18,450 bases of DNA. It comes from Elstera litoralis. Its GTDB lineage: Bacteria > Pseudomonadota > Alphaproteobacteria > Elsterales > Elsteraceae. The notes beneath the pieces were generated by a model, which had not been told where the DNA came from, did no database searches, and saw only the letters and a list, made by a program, of their open reading frames with translations. The stretch spans positions 1-18,450 of the forward strand of contig NZ_LAJY01000004.1 in the NCBI RefSeq assembly GCF_000963705.1, in the 5' to 3' direction. This document shows, one piece after another, positions 6,529-16,202 of this stretch; position 1 is the first letter of the stretch; each line of letters starts with the position of its first letter. The translations under genes were made by a program, and so were the position numbers.

Positions 6529-7506
6529 ATGATGCCAAAGCCCCCCACCATCGCCCTGCTCGCCAGCCCCGGTTTTCGCCGCTCGGAGAATAGTCCGCTA
6601 TCCGCCTTGCTGACGGTGCTGGTCCCCTTCCTCACCCATGTCTGCCCGGCCAAGCTGGTGGCGATGCGCACGACCTATGAGGCGGCACAGGCGGCGGGGT
6701 TTCTCACCGGCTATCCCCATTGGGACGTGCTGCCGCCGTGGGAGGAAGGCTCAATCGCCACCGTGGCGGCGCGGCTCGTGGAAGGCGACATCGATTGGGT
6801 GATCTATCTCGCCGATCCAGGGGATTTGATTTCGCTGTTTCCCGAATCGATTGCGCTTAAGCGGCAGTGTGTCGTGCATGGCAGGCCGTTCCTAGCAACA
6901 GTCCGCGCCGCCTCGGAATGGTGCCTGCTGCAATGGATTGCGCATGACCCGGTTAGCGCCGCACAGCATCTTTGCCGTTTGGACGATCCCGCTGCCGCCG
7001 CAACCCTCCCAAGTGCCACCACCCTCGGCCTTGTAGCGCACGACACGCGCAAAGCGGCGATGCTCGGCTATGTGGAAACCTGGTTTCCACTGCTCGATCA
7101 ATTCCGCCTGCGGCTCTCCACCGGCACTACCGGCGGGCTGCTGAATGGGCAGGTGCCGGAGCGCTTAGGCGCGGTGCCCGAAGCCCTCCGAGAACAGGTA
7201 TCGCGCCAAGCCGCCCGGCTGTCGGGGCGTTCGACGCCCTGGACCACCTCCTACCTCTCCGGCCCGAAAGGCGGCGACGCCCAGATTGCCGACCGTGTCC
7301 TGCGCGAACCGGGCGCGACAATTCTATTCTTTGAAGATCCCCATGTTGCCCGCGAACATGAGGCGGATATTCAACTGTTGGAGCGGATTGCCCGGCTCAA
7401 TACCTACCAAAACGCCTGCCTGCACGATCCGGTCACAGCCCAAACCTGGGCGGCGCTCTGGACGCAAGCGCTCGCCGCCGGGCTTGCGCCGAAACTAAAA
7501 ACCTAA
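6529..7506 (+). CDS. methylglyoxal synthase-like protein with two tandem MGS domains
   Basis: This 325-residue protein is twice the usual length of methylglyoxal synthase (about 150), which converts dihydroxyacetone phosphate to methylglyoxal and phosphate. The second half (about 164-325) carries the full set of family motifs: LVAHDTRK (His171, Asp172), the phosphate loop STGTTG (197-202), SGPKGGD with Asp250, and FFEDPHVAREHEAD with Asp270, His277 and Asp280, which line up with E. coli MgsA His19, Asp20, Asp71, Asp91, His98 and Asp101. The first half (about 6-140) has the same layout (IALLASP, then GDIDWVIYLADPGD, then GRPFLATVRAASEW) but lost those residues. The simplest reading is an ancient duplication with one catalytic and one degenerate domain. 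The start (ATG 6529 or 6532) lacks a clear ribosome-binding site. matB follows 21 bases later, probably co-transcribed. Confidence 0.75.
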   Translation: MMPKPPTIALLASPGFRRSENSPLSALLTVLVPFLTHVCPAKLVAMRTTYEAAQAAGFLTGYPHWDVLPPWEEGSIATVAARLVEGDIDWVIYLADPGDLISLFPESIALKRQCVVHGRPFLATVRAASEWCLLQWIAHDPVSAAQHLCRLDDPAAAATLPSATTLGLVAHDTRKAAMLGYVETWFPLLDQFRLRLSTGTTGGLLNGQVPERLGAVPEALREQVSRQAARLSGRSTPWTTSYLSGPKGGDAQIADRVLREPGATILFFEDPHVAREHEADIQLLERIARLNTYQNACLHDPVTAQTWAALWTQALAAGLAPKLKT

Positions 7507-7527
7507 GAAATCAAACAGGGGGAAGCG

Positions 7528-9033
7528 GTGAACGCGAATATCTATGCAACGCTCTACGCGCGATTTCAGCATAAGCTCGATGCCACCTGCATCGAAACTA
7601 CCGAAGGCCGGATCATTACCTTCCGGGAGTTGGATCAAGCGACGGCGCGCATCGCCAATTTACTCACCGGCCTCGGGCTGACCAAGGAAGACCGCGTTGC
7701 CGCCCAAGTCGATAAATCGCCCGAAGCGCTGATTCTCTGCCTCGGCGTGCAGCGGGCTGGCTTTGCCTTTTTGCCGCTGAATGCCGCCTATCAAACCTCC
7801 GAAGTCGCCTATTTTCTGGAGAATGCCGCGCCGAAACTGGTGGTTTGCCGCGCCGCCAATCTCGATGCGATTACTGGCATCGCCGGGGGCGCAACCGTGC
7901 TCACCCTCGAAAGCGATGGCAGCGGCGCGCTGACCGAAGCCGCCGCCGGGCAAAGCGATCGTTTCACCACCGTCACCAGCGCTGATGACGATATGGCGGC
8001 GATTCTCTACACCTCCGGCACCACCGGGCGGGCGAAGGGCGCGATGCTGACCCACGGCAATCTTTCGACCAATGTCGCCGTGACCAATCAATTCTGGGGC
8101 TGGGTGCCGGGCGATATACTGCTGCACGCCCTGCCGATTTTCCACGTCCACGGGCTGTTCGTCGCCTGCAATAACGCGCTCTATAATGCGAGCCCGATGC
8201 TGTGGCACGCGAAGTTCGACGCGGCGGCGGTGCTGAAGGATCTTGCGCGCGCCACCGTACTGATGGGCGTGCCGACTTTCTACACGCGGCTTCTGTCCCT
8301 GCCCGACTTTGGCAAAGAGGCGGTTGCCAATATGCGCCTCTTCATCTCCGGCTCGGCCCCGCTGCTGATCGAAACCTTCCAGGAATTCACCGCCCGCACC
8401 GGGCAGGTGATTCTGGAGCGCTACGGCATGACCGAAGTGCAAATGGCGATTTCGAACCCCTGGGATGGCGAACGGATCGGCGGCACCGTCGGCCTGCCGC
8501 TGCCCGGCGTCAGCGTGCGCATCGTCGATGAGGCGGGGGCGGAGAGCGCCACGGGCGAAACCGGCGCGATTCTGCTGAAAGGCCCGAATATCTTTCGCGG
8601 CTATTGGCAAATGCCGGAAAAAACCAAAGAAGATTTCACCGAGGACGGTTGGTTCAAAACCGGCGATATGGGCAAGCGCGACGCAAGCGGCTACATCAGC
8701 ATCGTCGGGCGCGCGAAGGATCTCATCATCTGCGGCGGGCTGAACGTCTATCCCAAGGAAATCGAAGAGCTGCTGGATGCCGTGCCCAGTATCGAAGAAA
8801 GCGCCGTCATCGCCATGCCCCACCCGGATTTCGGCGAGGCGGTTGCTGCCGTCATTGTGCTGAAGCCGGGCGCAAGCCTGAGCGAAGAGGCGGTGGTCGA
8901 GCACGTCAAAAGCCACCTCGCCAACTTTAAAGTGCCGAAAGCCGTCTTCTTCACGCCCGATTTACCGCGCAACGCGATGGGCAAGGTACAGAAAAACATT
9001 CTTAGGCAAACCTATTTTCCGCCGAAGGCCTGA
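7528..9033 (+). CDS. matB: malonyl-CoA synthetase (malonate-CoA ligase)
   Basis: This 501-residue cytoplasmic enzyme of the ANL adenylate-forming superfamily joins malonate and CoA at the cost of ATP to AMP. The GTG start at 7528 follows AGGGGGAAG (7517-7525), and the opening MNANIYATLYARF is like Rhodopseudomonas palustris MatB (MNANLFARLF). Motifs in order: P-loop YTSGTTGRAKG (161-171), ALPIFHVHGLF (201-211), SGSAPLL (274-280), ERYGMTE (297-303), WFKTGDMG (375-382), GRAKDLIICGG (394-404) and the adenylation lysine Lys486 in RNAMGKVQK. All are intact. No malonyl-CoA decarboxylase (matA) or malonate carrier gene is adjacent, so it may supply malonyl-CoA from external malonate. It ends two bases before the convergent deacetylase remnant. 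A methylmalonate or wider dicarboxylate activity is possible. Confidence 0.88.
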   Translation: MNANIYATLYARFQHKLDATCIETTEGRIITFRELDQATARIANLLTGLGLTKEDRVAAQVDKSPEALILCLGVQRAGFAFLPLNAAYQTSEVAYFLENAAPKLVVCRAANLDAITGIAGGATVLTLESDGSGALTEAAAGQSDRFTTVTSADDDMAAILYTSGTTGRAKGAMLTHGNLSTNVAVTNQFWGWVPGDILLHALPIFHVHGLFVACNNALYNASPMLWHAKFDAAAVLKDLARATVLMGVPTFYTRLLSLPDFGKEAVANMRLFISGSAPLLIETFQEFTARTGQVILERYGMTEVQMAISNPWDGERIGGTVGLPLPGVSVRIVDEAGAESATGETGAILLKGPNIFRGYWQMPEKTKEDFTEDGWFKTGDMGKRDASGYISIVGRAKDLIICGGLNVYPKEIEELLDAVPSIEESAVIAMPHPDFGEAVAAVIVLKPGASLSEEAVVEHVKSHLANFKVPKAVFFTPDLPRNAMGKVQKNILRQTYFPPKA

Positions 9034-9035
9034 GC

Positions 9036-9787
9036 TTACGGAAGGCTCACGCTTTGCGCGGCGGGGGCCTTCACCACGGCGGTAATCGGCACCAGAACGA
9101 GGCCCTTGCCGGCTAGCGTCGGCAGCCATTCGCGCAGGGCGGCAATCGTATTATCCTTCGGGTGGCCGATAGCGACGCCCTTGCCGGTGCGCAACGCCAC
9201 GGTTTCGAGATGGCGCAACTGCTTGCGCACCCCGTCGAGCGAGGGGTCATCGTCTAAGAAAACGTCGCGGTCGATATTCGGCACCGCCATTTTGCGGGCG
9301 AGCGGCGTGCCGACCGATTGCGCCGAGGTGCGACTATCGAGCCACAGCAGCCCGCGCGCGCGCAATTCGGCGATCACCGGCGTCATCCCCGCCTCCCACG
9401 TGGTGAAGCGGCTGCCCATGTGATTATTGATGCCGACATAGCCGTCGAATTTCCCAAGATTGCTGCGGACGCGGCGCTGCACTTCTTCGGGCGAGAGTGC
9501 CATCGTCAGCGCGTCCGGGCCGGGGTCCATCGGCAGAACGGGCTGCATCGGCATATGAACCATCAGTTCGTGCCCGCGATGATGGGCTTCCGCCGTTTGC
9601 GCGGGGAGGTTCTGGCCGTAGGCAGATAGGAAAGCGTGAGCGGCCCCGGCAAAGCGACCGTCTGGGCCGAGCGGGCGCGGTCCACCCCCATATCGTCGAT
9701 AACGATCACCACTTTCGCCCGGCCCTCGCTGGGCGGGGCCGCGACGGCGTAGCGTTTCCACGGCGAGCTCAAGCCCTCGTGGAGTTC
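9036..9787 (-). pseudogene. divergent polysaccharide deacetylase-like gene, truncated and frameshifted
   Basis: The remnant matches the divergent polysaccharide deacetylase family 2 (DUF610/YibQ-like). The first part (frame open from 9787) gives KVVIVIDDMGVDRARSAQ and LPGPLTLSYLP; the rest is in another frame as YGQNLPAQTAEAHHRGHEL, then MVHMPMQP, NNHMGSRFT, LDSRTSAQSV and IGHPK, ending at TAA 9038-9036. One base is missing at about 9621-9623 (CTGCC-TAC; a complete codon after CTG restores the frame). The N-terminal membrane anchor and linker expected in this family are absent: upstream of residue ELHEG there is an in-frame TGA (9790-9788) inside a hairpin repeat. Key family motifs survive, so the loss is recent or partly an error of sequence. 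The usual neighbours (envC, ctpA) are not present. Confidence 0.8.
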
Positions 9788-9831
9788 TCAAGGGGCCGTA
9801 GCCCCTTGAGCGGGGTTGGGGGCCGAGCCCC

Positions 9832-9832
<1 letters not shown>
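9787..9832. repeat. double-hairpin REP-like palindromic element
   Basis: Two perfect hairpins stand side by side: CTCAAGGGGC-CGTA-GCCCCTTGAG (9787-9810) and GGGGGC-CGA-GCCCCC (9818-9832), separated by CGGGGTT. Paired GC-rich palindromes of this style are known as dispersed intergenic repeats in alphaproteobacterial genomes. It begins at the last codons of ureC (stop 9834-9832) and ends where the truncated deacetylase-like frame begins. It has no T run, so it is not a standard terminator, though it could protect the urease mRNA 3' end. Confidence 0.75.
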
Positions 9833-11586
<1,754 letters not shown>

Positions 11587-11595
<9 letters not shown>

Positions 11596-11885
11596 CACGC
11601 TTTGCCGGAACCCGAAGGCGCGGCGTGCGCCCGCGACTTCCACCAGCGTCACCGTGCGCGACTGGCCGGGCTCGAAGCGCACGGCGGTTCCGGCGGGAAT
11701 ATCGAGGCGGAAACCGAGGGTGGCGGCGCGGTCGAATACCAGGGCCGCGTTGGTTTCATAGAAGTGATAATGGCTGCCGACTTGCACCGGGCGTCGCCAC
11801 TATTGGCGACTTCCAGGGTGATCGTCGGGCGACCAACATTCAGCTCAAGCTCGCCCGCCTTGGGGGTGATTTCGCCGGGGATCAT
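11587..11885 (-). pseudogene. ureB: urease beta subunit, frameshifted, no stop before ureC
   Basis: The beginning from ATG 11885 (AGG six bases upstream) reads MIPGEITPKAGELELNVGR to VANSGD, the standard UreB start. After residue 31 the frame breaks: the bases GACGCCCGGTG (11795-11785) lack one C compared with the expected GAC-CGC-CCG-GTG (Asp-Arg-Pro-Val). The family sequence resumes at once in the next frame (VQVGSHYHFYETNAALVFDR, then RLDIPAGTAVRFEPGQSRTV) and reaches GFRQSVMGSL, where UreB normally ends. No stop follows; a Pro/Ala/Ser-rich linker of about 15 residues leads into UreC. Restored, UreB plus UreC would be about 684 residues. As written, only a short truncated UreB is made. The gene starts two bases after hupE ends. 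Confidence 0.85.
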
Positions 11886-11887
11886 GG

Positions 11888-12452
11888 TTAGCCTGCCACG
11901 GCGAGCGCAACGCCCGCAATTGCCGCGACCGCGCCGGAGAGACGCGCCAGCAGCGCGCGCTTCTGCCCAAGACCGAAGGCGACCCCGGCGAGATGCAGCG
12001 CCGCCGTCGAAATAGCAAAGCCAATCCCGAAGCTAAGGGTTGACGCATCGCCCACTTCGCCGCCGTGGGCGTAGCCGTGGAACACGGCGAAGAAGCCGAC
12101 AAGAACCGCGCCCACCCAGGCCGGGGTTTTCACCGCCAGTGCCGTCAGCAGCCCGAGCACGATCACCGAGGCGAGAATGGTCGCTCGACGAAGGGCAACT
12201 CAACCCCCATCAACGCCGCACTAAAGCCCAGTGCCATACAGCCGACGAAAGCCATCGGTATCGCCCAGATCGCCCGTCCGCCGATGAGCGCCGACCACAG
12301 TCCGACCGTGAGCATCGCCAGCAGATGATCGAGCCCCGTCAGCGGGTGGCTCAACCCGGCGGCGAGCGAGCCGTGCGCCACGGGATCGAGGTGGGCGAAA
12401 GCGGGCGTGGAGACCGTCAAGGCGGCCAGCACGATCATCGAACGGGTTTCAT
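11888..12452 (-). pseudogene. ureJ: HupE/UreJ-family nickel permease, frameshifted
   Basis: HupE/UreJ proteins are about 190-residue inner-membrane carriers thought to bring nickel to urease or hydrogenase. The first piece has the hallmark GLSHPLTGLDHLLAM followed by TVGLWSALIGGRA and runs to VELPFVER; the second piece continues as ILASVIVLGLLTALAV and holds the second motif FHGYAHGGE. The frame breaks at about 12183-12181 (GAGCGACCATT; one more base would give Glu-Arg-Thr-Ile). A second break is probable at the start: ATG 12452 has an excellent ribosome-binding site (GAGGAA, 12464-12459) but reads only MKPVR before TGA, whereas one extra base would join it to MIVLAALTVSTPAFAH and complete a normal signal peptide. 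It lies between ureA and ureB. Confidence 0.82.
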
Positions 12453-12458
12453 GAAAAT

Positions 12459-12464
12459 TTCCTC
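12459..12464 (-). promoter_or_regulatory. ribosome-binding site of hupE/ureJ
   Basis: GAGGAA on the minus strand lies six bases before ATG 12452 and just past the ureA stop (12469-12467). It points to ATG 12452, not the internal ATG 12438, as the original start, which is why an N-terminal frameshift is suspected. Confidence 0.65.
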
Positions 12465-12466
12465 GC

Positions 12467-12769
12467 TTAACGAATGGGCTGGTGAACGGTGACGAGCTTG
12501 GTGCCGTCCGGAAAAGTGGCTTCGACCTGCACGTCGTGGATCATCTCAGGGATGCCCGCCATCACCTGATCGCGGCGCAGAACCTGCGCGCCCGCGCTCA
12601 TCAGATCGGCGACGCTGCGACCGTCGCGCGCGCCTTCCACGACGAAATCGGTAATCAGCGCAATCGCTTCCGGGTGATTGAGCTTTACGCCGCGCTCCAG
12701 GCGGCGGCGGGCGACAATCGCCGCCATTGCAATCAGCAGCTTGTCTTTTTCACGCGGGGTCAGGTTCAT
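12467..12769 (-). CDS. ureA: urease gamma subunit
   Basis: This 100-residue protein has the standard length and pattern of UreA, the smallest structural subunit of bacterial urease. It begins MNLTPREKDKLLIAMAAIVA, continues through RRRLERGVKLNHPEAIALI and the VEGARDGRSVADLM segment, and ends FPDGTKLVTVHQPIR, all typical. UreA packs with UreB and UreC in the trimer and has no catalytic residues itself. Its ATG (12769-12767) abuts the ureD stop (12772-12770) with no gap, so translation is likely coupled. The frame is intact, unlike the next two genes. Confidence 0.96.
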   Translation of the reverse strand: MNLTPREKDKLLIAMAAIVARRRLERGVKLNHPEAIALITDFVVEGARDGRSVADLMSAGAQVLRRDQVMAGIPEMIHDVQVEATFPDGTKLVTVHQPIR

Positions 12770-13621
12770 CTAAACGCTCCACACACGGGGTAACGGGCGG
12801 CCCATCAACAACGGCGCGACGCTGGCGAAAACCTGGGCCAGCGGCTCCAGCCGGTCGGCGAGGCCGCGTAAGATCAGCATATCATCCCAGGCGCTGGCGG
12901 CGACCCGGCAGGCGGCTTTTTCCAATCTTTCGCGCACAGGACCGAGAAGATCAACCGCGCCCGGCAGCACCGCCATCAATACGCCCGCGACGTAAGCGCC
13001 GCCCGCTATACCCGGCCGGGCGAGTTGGGCCTGAATATCGCCCTCGATGCGCACGCTATCGGCATAAATCAGTTTTCCACCGCGTGTGATGCGCCAATGA
13101 TCGCGTAAGGCTCCAGCGGTCATCGTCTCGCCCGAGGCGGTGCGCCCGAACACCAGCATTTCACCGGCGACGAAACGGGCATCGGCGGCGAGATCAACGT
13201 TCATGCGCCGCGTCAACCGGGCGCGGTCGAAGAGGATCGTTCCTTGCGGTAGCCACGCCAGCGCCGCGCCGTCGGCCACGTTCAGGCGCACATCCACCTG
13301 GGTATCGTTCGAATCGAGCGCGCGATAGACCCGTTCTGCCGATTGCGAGGTAATTATGCCTTGGGTTCCGGCTTCCGCCCGTACCGCAATCTGAACCTTA
13401 TCACCGCCGACCATGCCGCCGCCGGTATTGACGATAACCCCCTCAAACCCGTGATCGGAGCGCGGGCGCATCAGCCGGTAGCCGCCGCTTTCATGCAGCG
13501 TGCCGATGCCGGTGCCGCGCGCGCCGCAAACGAGGCTGGCGCGAATGCCGCCGTCGACGCGAACGCGGCCAATCGGCGTTACCGCGCGCGGCGGTTCAGA
13601 CAGCAAGATGGCGGCGGACAT
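12770..13621 (-). CDS. ureD: urease accessory protein UreD (UreH)
   Basis: This 283-residue protein matches UreD, which binds apo-urease and with UreF and UreG delivers nickel and drives lysine carbamylation. Hallmarks are NTGGGMVGGD (65-74), SQSAERVYRA (92-101) and WLPQGTILFDRARL, a typical pattern; the overall length is normal. It starts at ATG 13621, which lies inside the 3' end of urtE (26-base overlap), with only a weak purine-rich GAAACGG upstream, so its translation probably depends on that of urtE. This overlap ties the transport and enzyme gene sets into one transcript. UreF and UreG, its usual partners, are not in the window. Confidence 0.95.
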   Translation of the reverse strand: MSAAILLSEPPRAVTPIGRVRVDGGIRASLVCGARGTGIGTLHESGGYRLMRPRSDHGFEGVIVNTGGGMVGGDKVQIAVRAEAGTQGIITSQSAERVYRALDSNDTQVDVRLNVADGAALAWLPQGTILFDRARLTRRMNVDLAADARFVAGEMLVFGRTASGETMTAGALRDHWRITRGGKLIYADSVRIEGDIQAQLARPGIAGGAYVAGVLMAVLPGAVDLLGPVRERLEKAACRVAASAWDDMLILRGLADRLEPLAQVFASVAPLLMGRPLPRVWSV

Positions 13622-14291
13622 CCGTTTCGACCATTTCAGCGCGTTTGCCCGCGAGCACCACTTGCCCCCGGTCCATCACAGCGTAGCTGTTGGCAAGGTC
13701 GCGCGCGAACTCGAAATATTGCTCCACCAGCACTATCGCCATATCGGTGGTTTCGCGTAAGAATTCCAGCGCCCGGCCAATGTCTTTGATGATCGACGGC
13801 TGAATACCCTCGGTCGGCTCGTCCAGAACCAGCAGCTTCGGGCGCATCACCAGGGCGCGGCCAATGGCGAGCTGCTGCTGCTGCCCGCCGGAAAGATCAC
13901 CGCCACGCCGCCCCAGCATTTCTTCCAGCACCGGGAACAGCGCAAAGACGCTGTCGGGAATGTTCCGCTCCTTACGCGGCAGTCCGGCAAAACCCGTTTC
14001 CAGATTTTCCTGCACCGTCAGCAGCGGAAAAATCTCGCGGCCTTGCGGGACGATAGCGACGCCGTTGCGGGCGCGCCGGTAGGGCGGGAGTTTTGAGATA
14101 TCCTCGCCGTTCCACAGAATTTTGCCGCGCGCGATGCCCTGCTGCCCAACGATGGCGCGCAGCAGACTGGTTTTCCCCACGCCATTGCGCCCGAGAATGC
14201 AGGTAATCTGCTTCGGCACGGCGGTAATCGAGACGTCGCGCAAGGCTTGGGCCGCGCCGTAATAGAGATCGATGTTTTCGACACTCAGCAT
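13596..14291 (-). CDS. urtE: urea ABC transporter ATPase UrtE
   Basis: This is a 231-residue LivF-type ATPase of the hydrophobic-amino-acid/urea (HAAT) ABC family. Motifs: Walker A GRNGVGKT (34-41), Q-loop Gln83 in VPQGREIFP, signature LSGGQQQQLAIG (133-144), Walker B LLVLDEP (153-159) followed by TEGIQPSII, and VEQYFEFA, where LivF-type proteins have glutamine instead of the usual histidine. TEGIQPSIIKDI is characteristic of UrtE rather than LivF. It should pair with UrtD on the UrtB/UrtC membrane core. AGGA (14302-14299) precedes ATG 14291 and overlaps the urtD stop; the gap is nine bases. The 3' end overlaps ureD. Confidence 0.95.
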   Translation of the reverse strand: MLSVENIDLYYGAAQALRDVSITAVPKQITCILGRNGVGKTSLLRAIVGQQGIARGKILWNGEDISKLPPYRRARNGVAIVPQGREIFPLLTVQENLETGFAGLPRKERNIPDSVFALFPVLEEMLGRRGGDLSGGQQQQLAIGRALVMRPKLLVLDEPTEGIQPSIIKDIGRALEFLRETTDMAIVLVEQYFEFARDLANSYAVMDRGQVVLAGKRAEMVETDVRRHLAV

Positions 14292-14300
14292 GGGGCGCTC

Positions 14301-15059
14301 CTATCGACCGAGATAAACTTCGACGACGCGCTCGTTGGACGAGACTTCATCGATGGTGCCCTCTGCCAGCACCGCACCTTCGTGCAGGCAGGTCACGGTG
14401 ACGCCGAGCATACGGATAAAGTGCATATCATGTTCCACTACCACGACCGAATGCGTCTGGGCGATGTCGCGCAGCAGGTGGGCGGTATCCTCGGTTTCGG
14501 CGTCGGTCATCCCGGCGACCGGCTCATCGACCAGCAGCAGCTTCGGGTCTTGCGCCAGCAGCATGCCGATTTCCAGCCACTGTTTCTGCCCGTGACTGAG
14601 CGCGCCCGCGATGCGGTGACGGTGATCGATCAGGCGGATGCGCGTGAGGATACCCGCGATCTGCTCGTCGGTAATGCGGTTGCGCGCGCCGAACAGGGCC
14701 GAGCCGGGGGTACGCGCCCCCTTCAGCGCCAAGCGCAAATTATCGGCGACGGTCAGGCTTTCGAACACGGTCGGCTTTTGGAACTTGCGGCCAATGCCAA
14801 GATTGGCGATAGCGGTTTCGTCCATTTTGGTGAGGTCGTGGCGACCGCCGAACATCACATCGCCGGTATCGGGGCGCGTCTTGCCGGTAATCACGTCCAT
14901 CATCGTGGTTTTGCCCGCGCCGTTGGGGCCGATGATCGCGCGCATTTCCCCCGGTTGCAGGTAGAGCGACAGGCCGCGCAGGGCTTTATACCCGTCGAAG
15001 GAAACCATCACGCCGTCCATATAGAGCAGGCTGGCGGAGACGGGAACGGTGATACTCAT
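14301..15059 (-). CDS. urtD: urea ABC transporter ATPase UrtD
   Basis: This 252-residue LivG-type ATPase is the second nucleotide-binding subunit of the urea importer. Visible motifs: Walker A GPNGAGKTT (44-52), Q-loop in GRKFQKPTVF (Gln94), signature LSHGQKQWLEIG (154-165), Walker B LLLVDEPVAG (174-183), and the switch His210 in VEHDMHFIRML. The FQKPTVFESLTV and LSHGQKQWLEIGM stretches are typical of UrtD and separate it from amino-acid LivG proteins. It begins six bases after the urtC stop. There are no missing key residues. Confidence 0.95.
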   Translation of the reverse strand: MSITVPVSASLLYMDGVMVSFDGYKALRGLSLYLQPGEMRAIIGPNGAGKTTMMDVITGKTRPDTGDVMFGGRHDLTKMDETAIANLGIGRKFQKPTVFESLTVADNLRLALKGARTPGSALFGARNRITDEQIAGILTRIRLIDHRHRIAGALSHGQKQWLEIGMLLAQDPKLLLVDEPVAGMTDAETEDTAHLLRDIAQTHSVVVVEHDMHFIRMLGVTVTCLHEGAVLAEGTIDEVSSNERVVEVYLGR

Positions 15060-15065
15060 CGCGCG

Positions 15066-16202
15066 CTACTCCGCCGCCGGGGCGGTTTTAGCCGCCGCTT
15101 TTGTTGTTTGCCGCTTGGCCCAATACTCTTTTACGCCGCCGACAACGCCTTTCGGCAAGAACAGCGTGGTGGCGATGAACAGGCCGCCGAGCATGAATAG
15201 CCAGTAGGGGGCCAGCGCGCCGGTCGTGAAGGTCGTCTTCATGAAGTTGACGATAATCGCCCCCAAAGCCGCGCCGATCAACGTACCACGCCCACCAACC
15301 GCGACCCAGATCACCGCTTCGATCGAGTTGGCCGGGGCGAATTCGGACGGGTTGATGATCCCCACCTGCGGCACATAAAGCGCCCCCGCGAGCCCGGCCA
15401 TCGCGGCGGAGACGGTGAAGGCCACCAACTTATAATGTTCCACCCGGTAGCCCATGAAGCGCGTGCGGCTTTCGGCGTCCCGAATGGCGATCAGCACTTT
15501 GCCGAAGGTGGAGGTGACGAGAATCCGGCTCACCCAATAGCAGAGGCAAAGCCCCAGGGCGGTGAGGGCGAACAGCGTCATGCGCGTGCCATCGGCCTGC
15601 AAATTGAAGCCCAGCAGATCCTTAAAATCGGTCAGGCCATTATTGCCGCCGAAGCCCATATCGTTGCGGAAAAAGGCCAGCAGCAGCGCATAGGTCATCG
15701 CCTGGGTGATGATCGAGAGGTACACCCCGGTCACGCGCGAGCGGAAGGCGAGCCAGCCGAAGACGAAGGCGAGCAGGCTGGGGACGATCAGCACCATCAG
15801 CAGCGCAACCGGGAACATATCGAACCCGTACCAGAACCAGGGCAGTTCCTTATAATTCAGGAACACCATGAAGTCGGGTAGGATCGGATTGCCGTAAACG
15901 CCGCGCGGCCCGATTTGGCGCATCAGATACATGCCCATCGCGTAGCCGCCGAGCGCGAAAAACGCGCCGTGGCCGAGCGAGAGAATGCCGCAATAGCCCC
16001 AGACCAAATCGAGCGCCACGGCCAGCATGGCGTAGCACAGGTATTTGCCGAACAGCGACACGAGATGCGTCGGCACGTGCAGGGCCGAGTCGACCGGCAA
16101 GAGCAGGTTGGAGGCGGGAACCAGCACGGCAGCGGCAATCAGAATGCCGAGGAAGACCTGACTCGCGCGGTCGGAAATCGACGAAAACAGGCCAGACCTC
16201 AT
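15066..16202 (-). CDS. urtC: urea ABC transporter permease UrtC
   Basis: This 378-residue integral membrane protein is of LivM type and is one of the two permease subunits for urea. It has the family segment GILSLGHGAFFALGGYAMG (72-90), multiple hydrophobic helices, the long loop typical of UrtC that mentions YGNPILPDFMVFLNY, and the later FMGYRVEHYKLVAFTVSA and PQVGIINPSEFAPANSIEAV patterns. It ends in an alanine/lysine-rich cytoplasmic tail. Its ATG overlaps the urtB stop as ATGA (16202-16199), so the two permeases are translationally coupled. Confidence 0.95.
   Translation of the reverse strand: MRSGLFSSISDRASQVFLGILIAAAVLVPASNLLLPVDSALHVPTHLVSLFGKYLCYAMLAVALDLVWGYCGILSLGHGAFFALGGYAMGMYLMRQIGPRGVYGNPILPDFMVFLNYKELPWFWYGFDMFPVALLMVLIVPSLLAFVFGWLAFRSRVTGVYLSIITQAMTYALLLAFFRNDMGFGGNNGLTDFKDLLGFNLQADGTRMTLFALTALGLCLCYWVSRILVTSTFGKVLIAIRDAESRTRFMGYRVEHYKLVAFTVSAAMAGLAGALYVPQVGIINPSEFAPANSIEAVIWVAVGGRGTLIGAALGAIIVNFMKTTFTTGALAPYWLFMLGGLFIATTLFLPKGVVGGVKEYWAKRQTTKAAAKTAPAAE

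Noticed and set aside
7660..8916. A 418-residue open frame on the minus strand across matB
   Set aside because: It lies wholly antisense to matB, which has all its motifs; composition is that of a shadow frame in GC-rich DNA.
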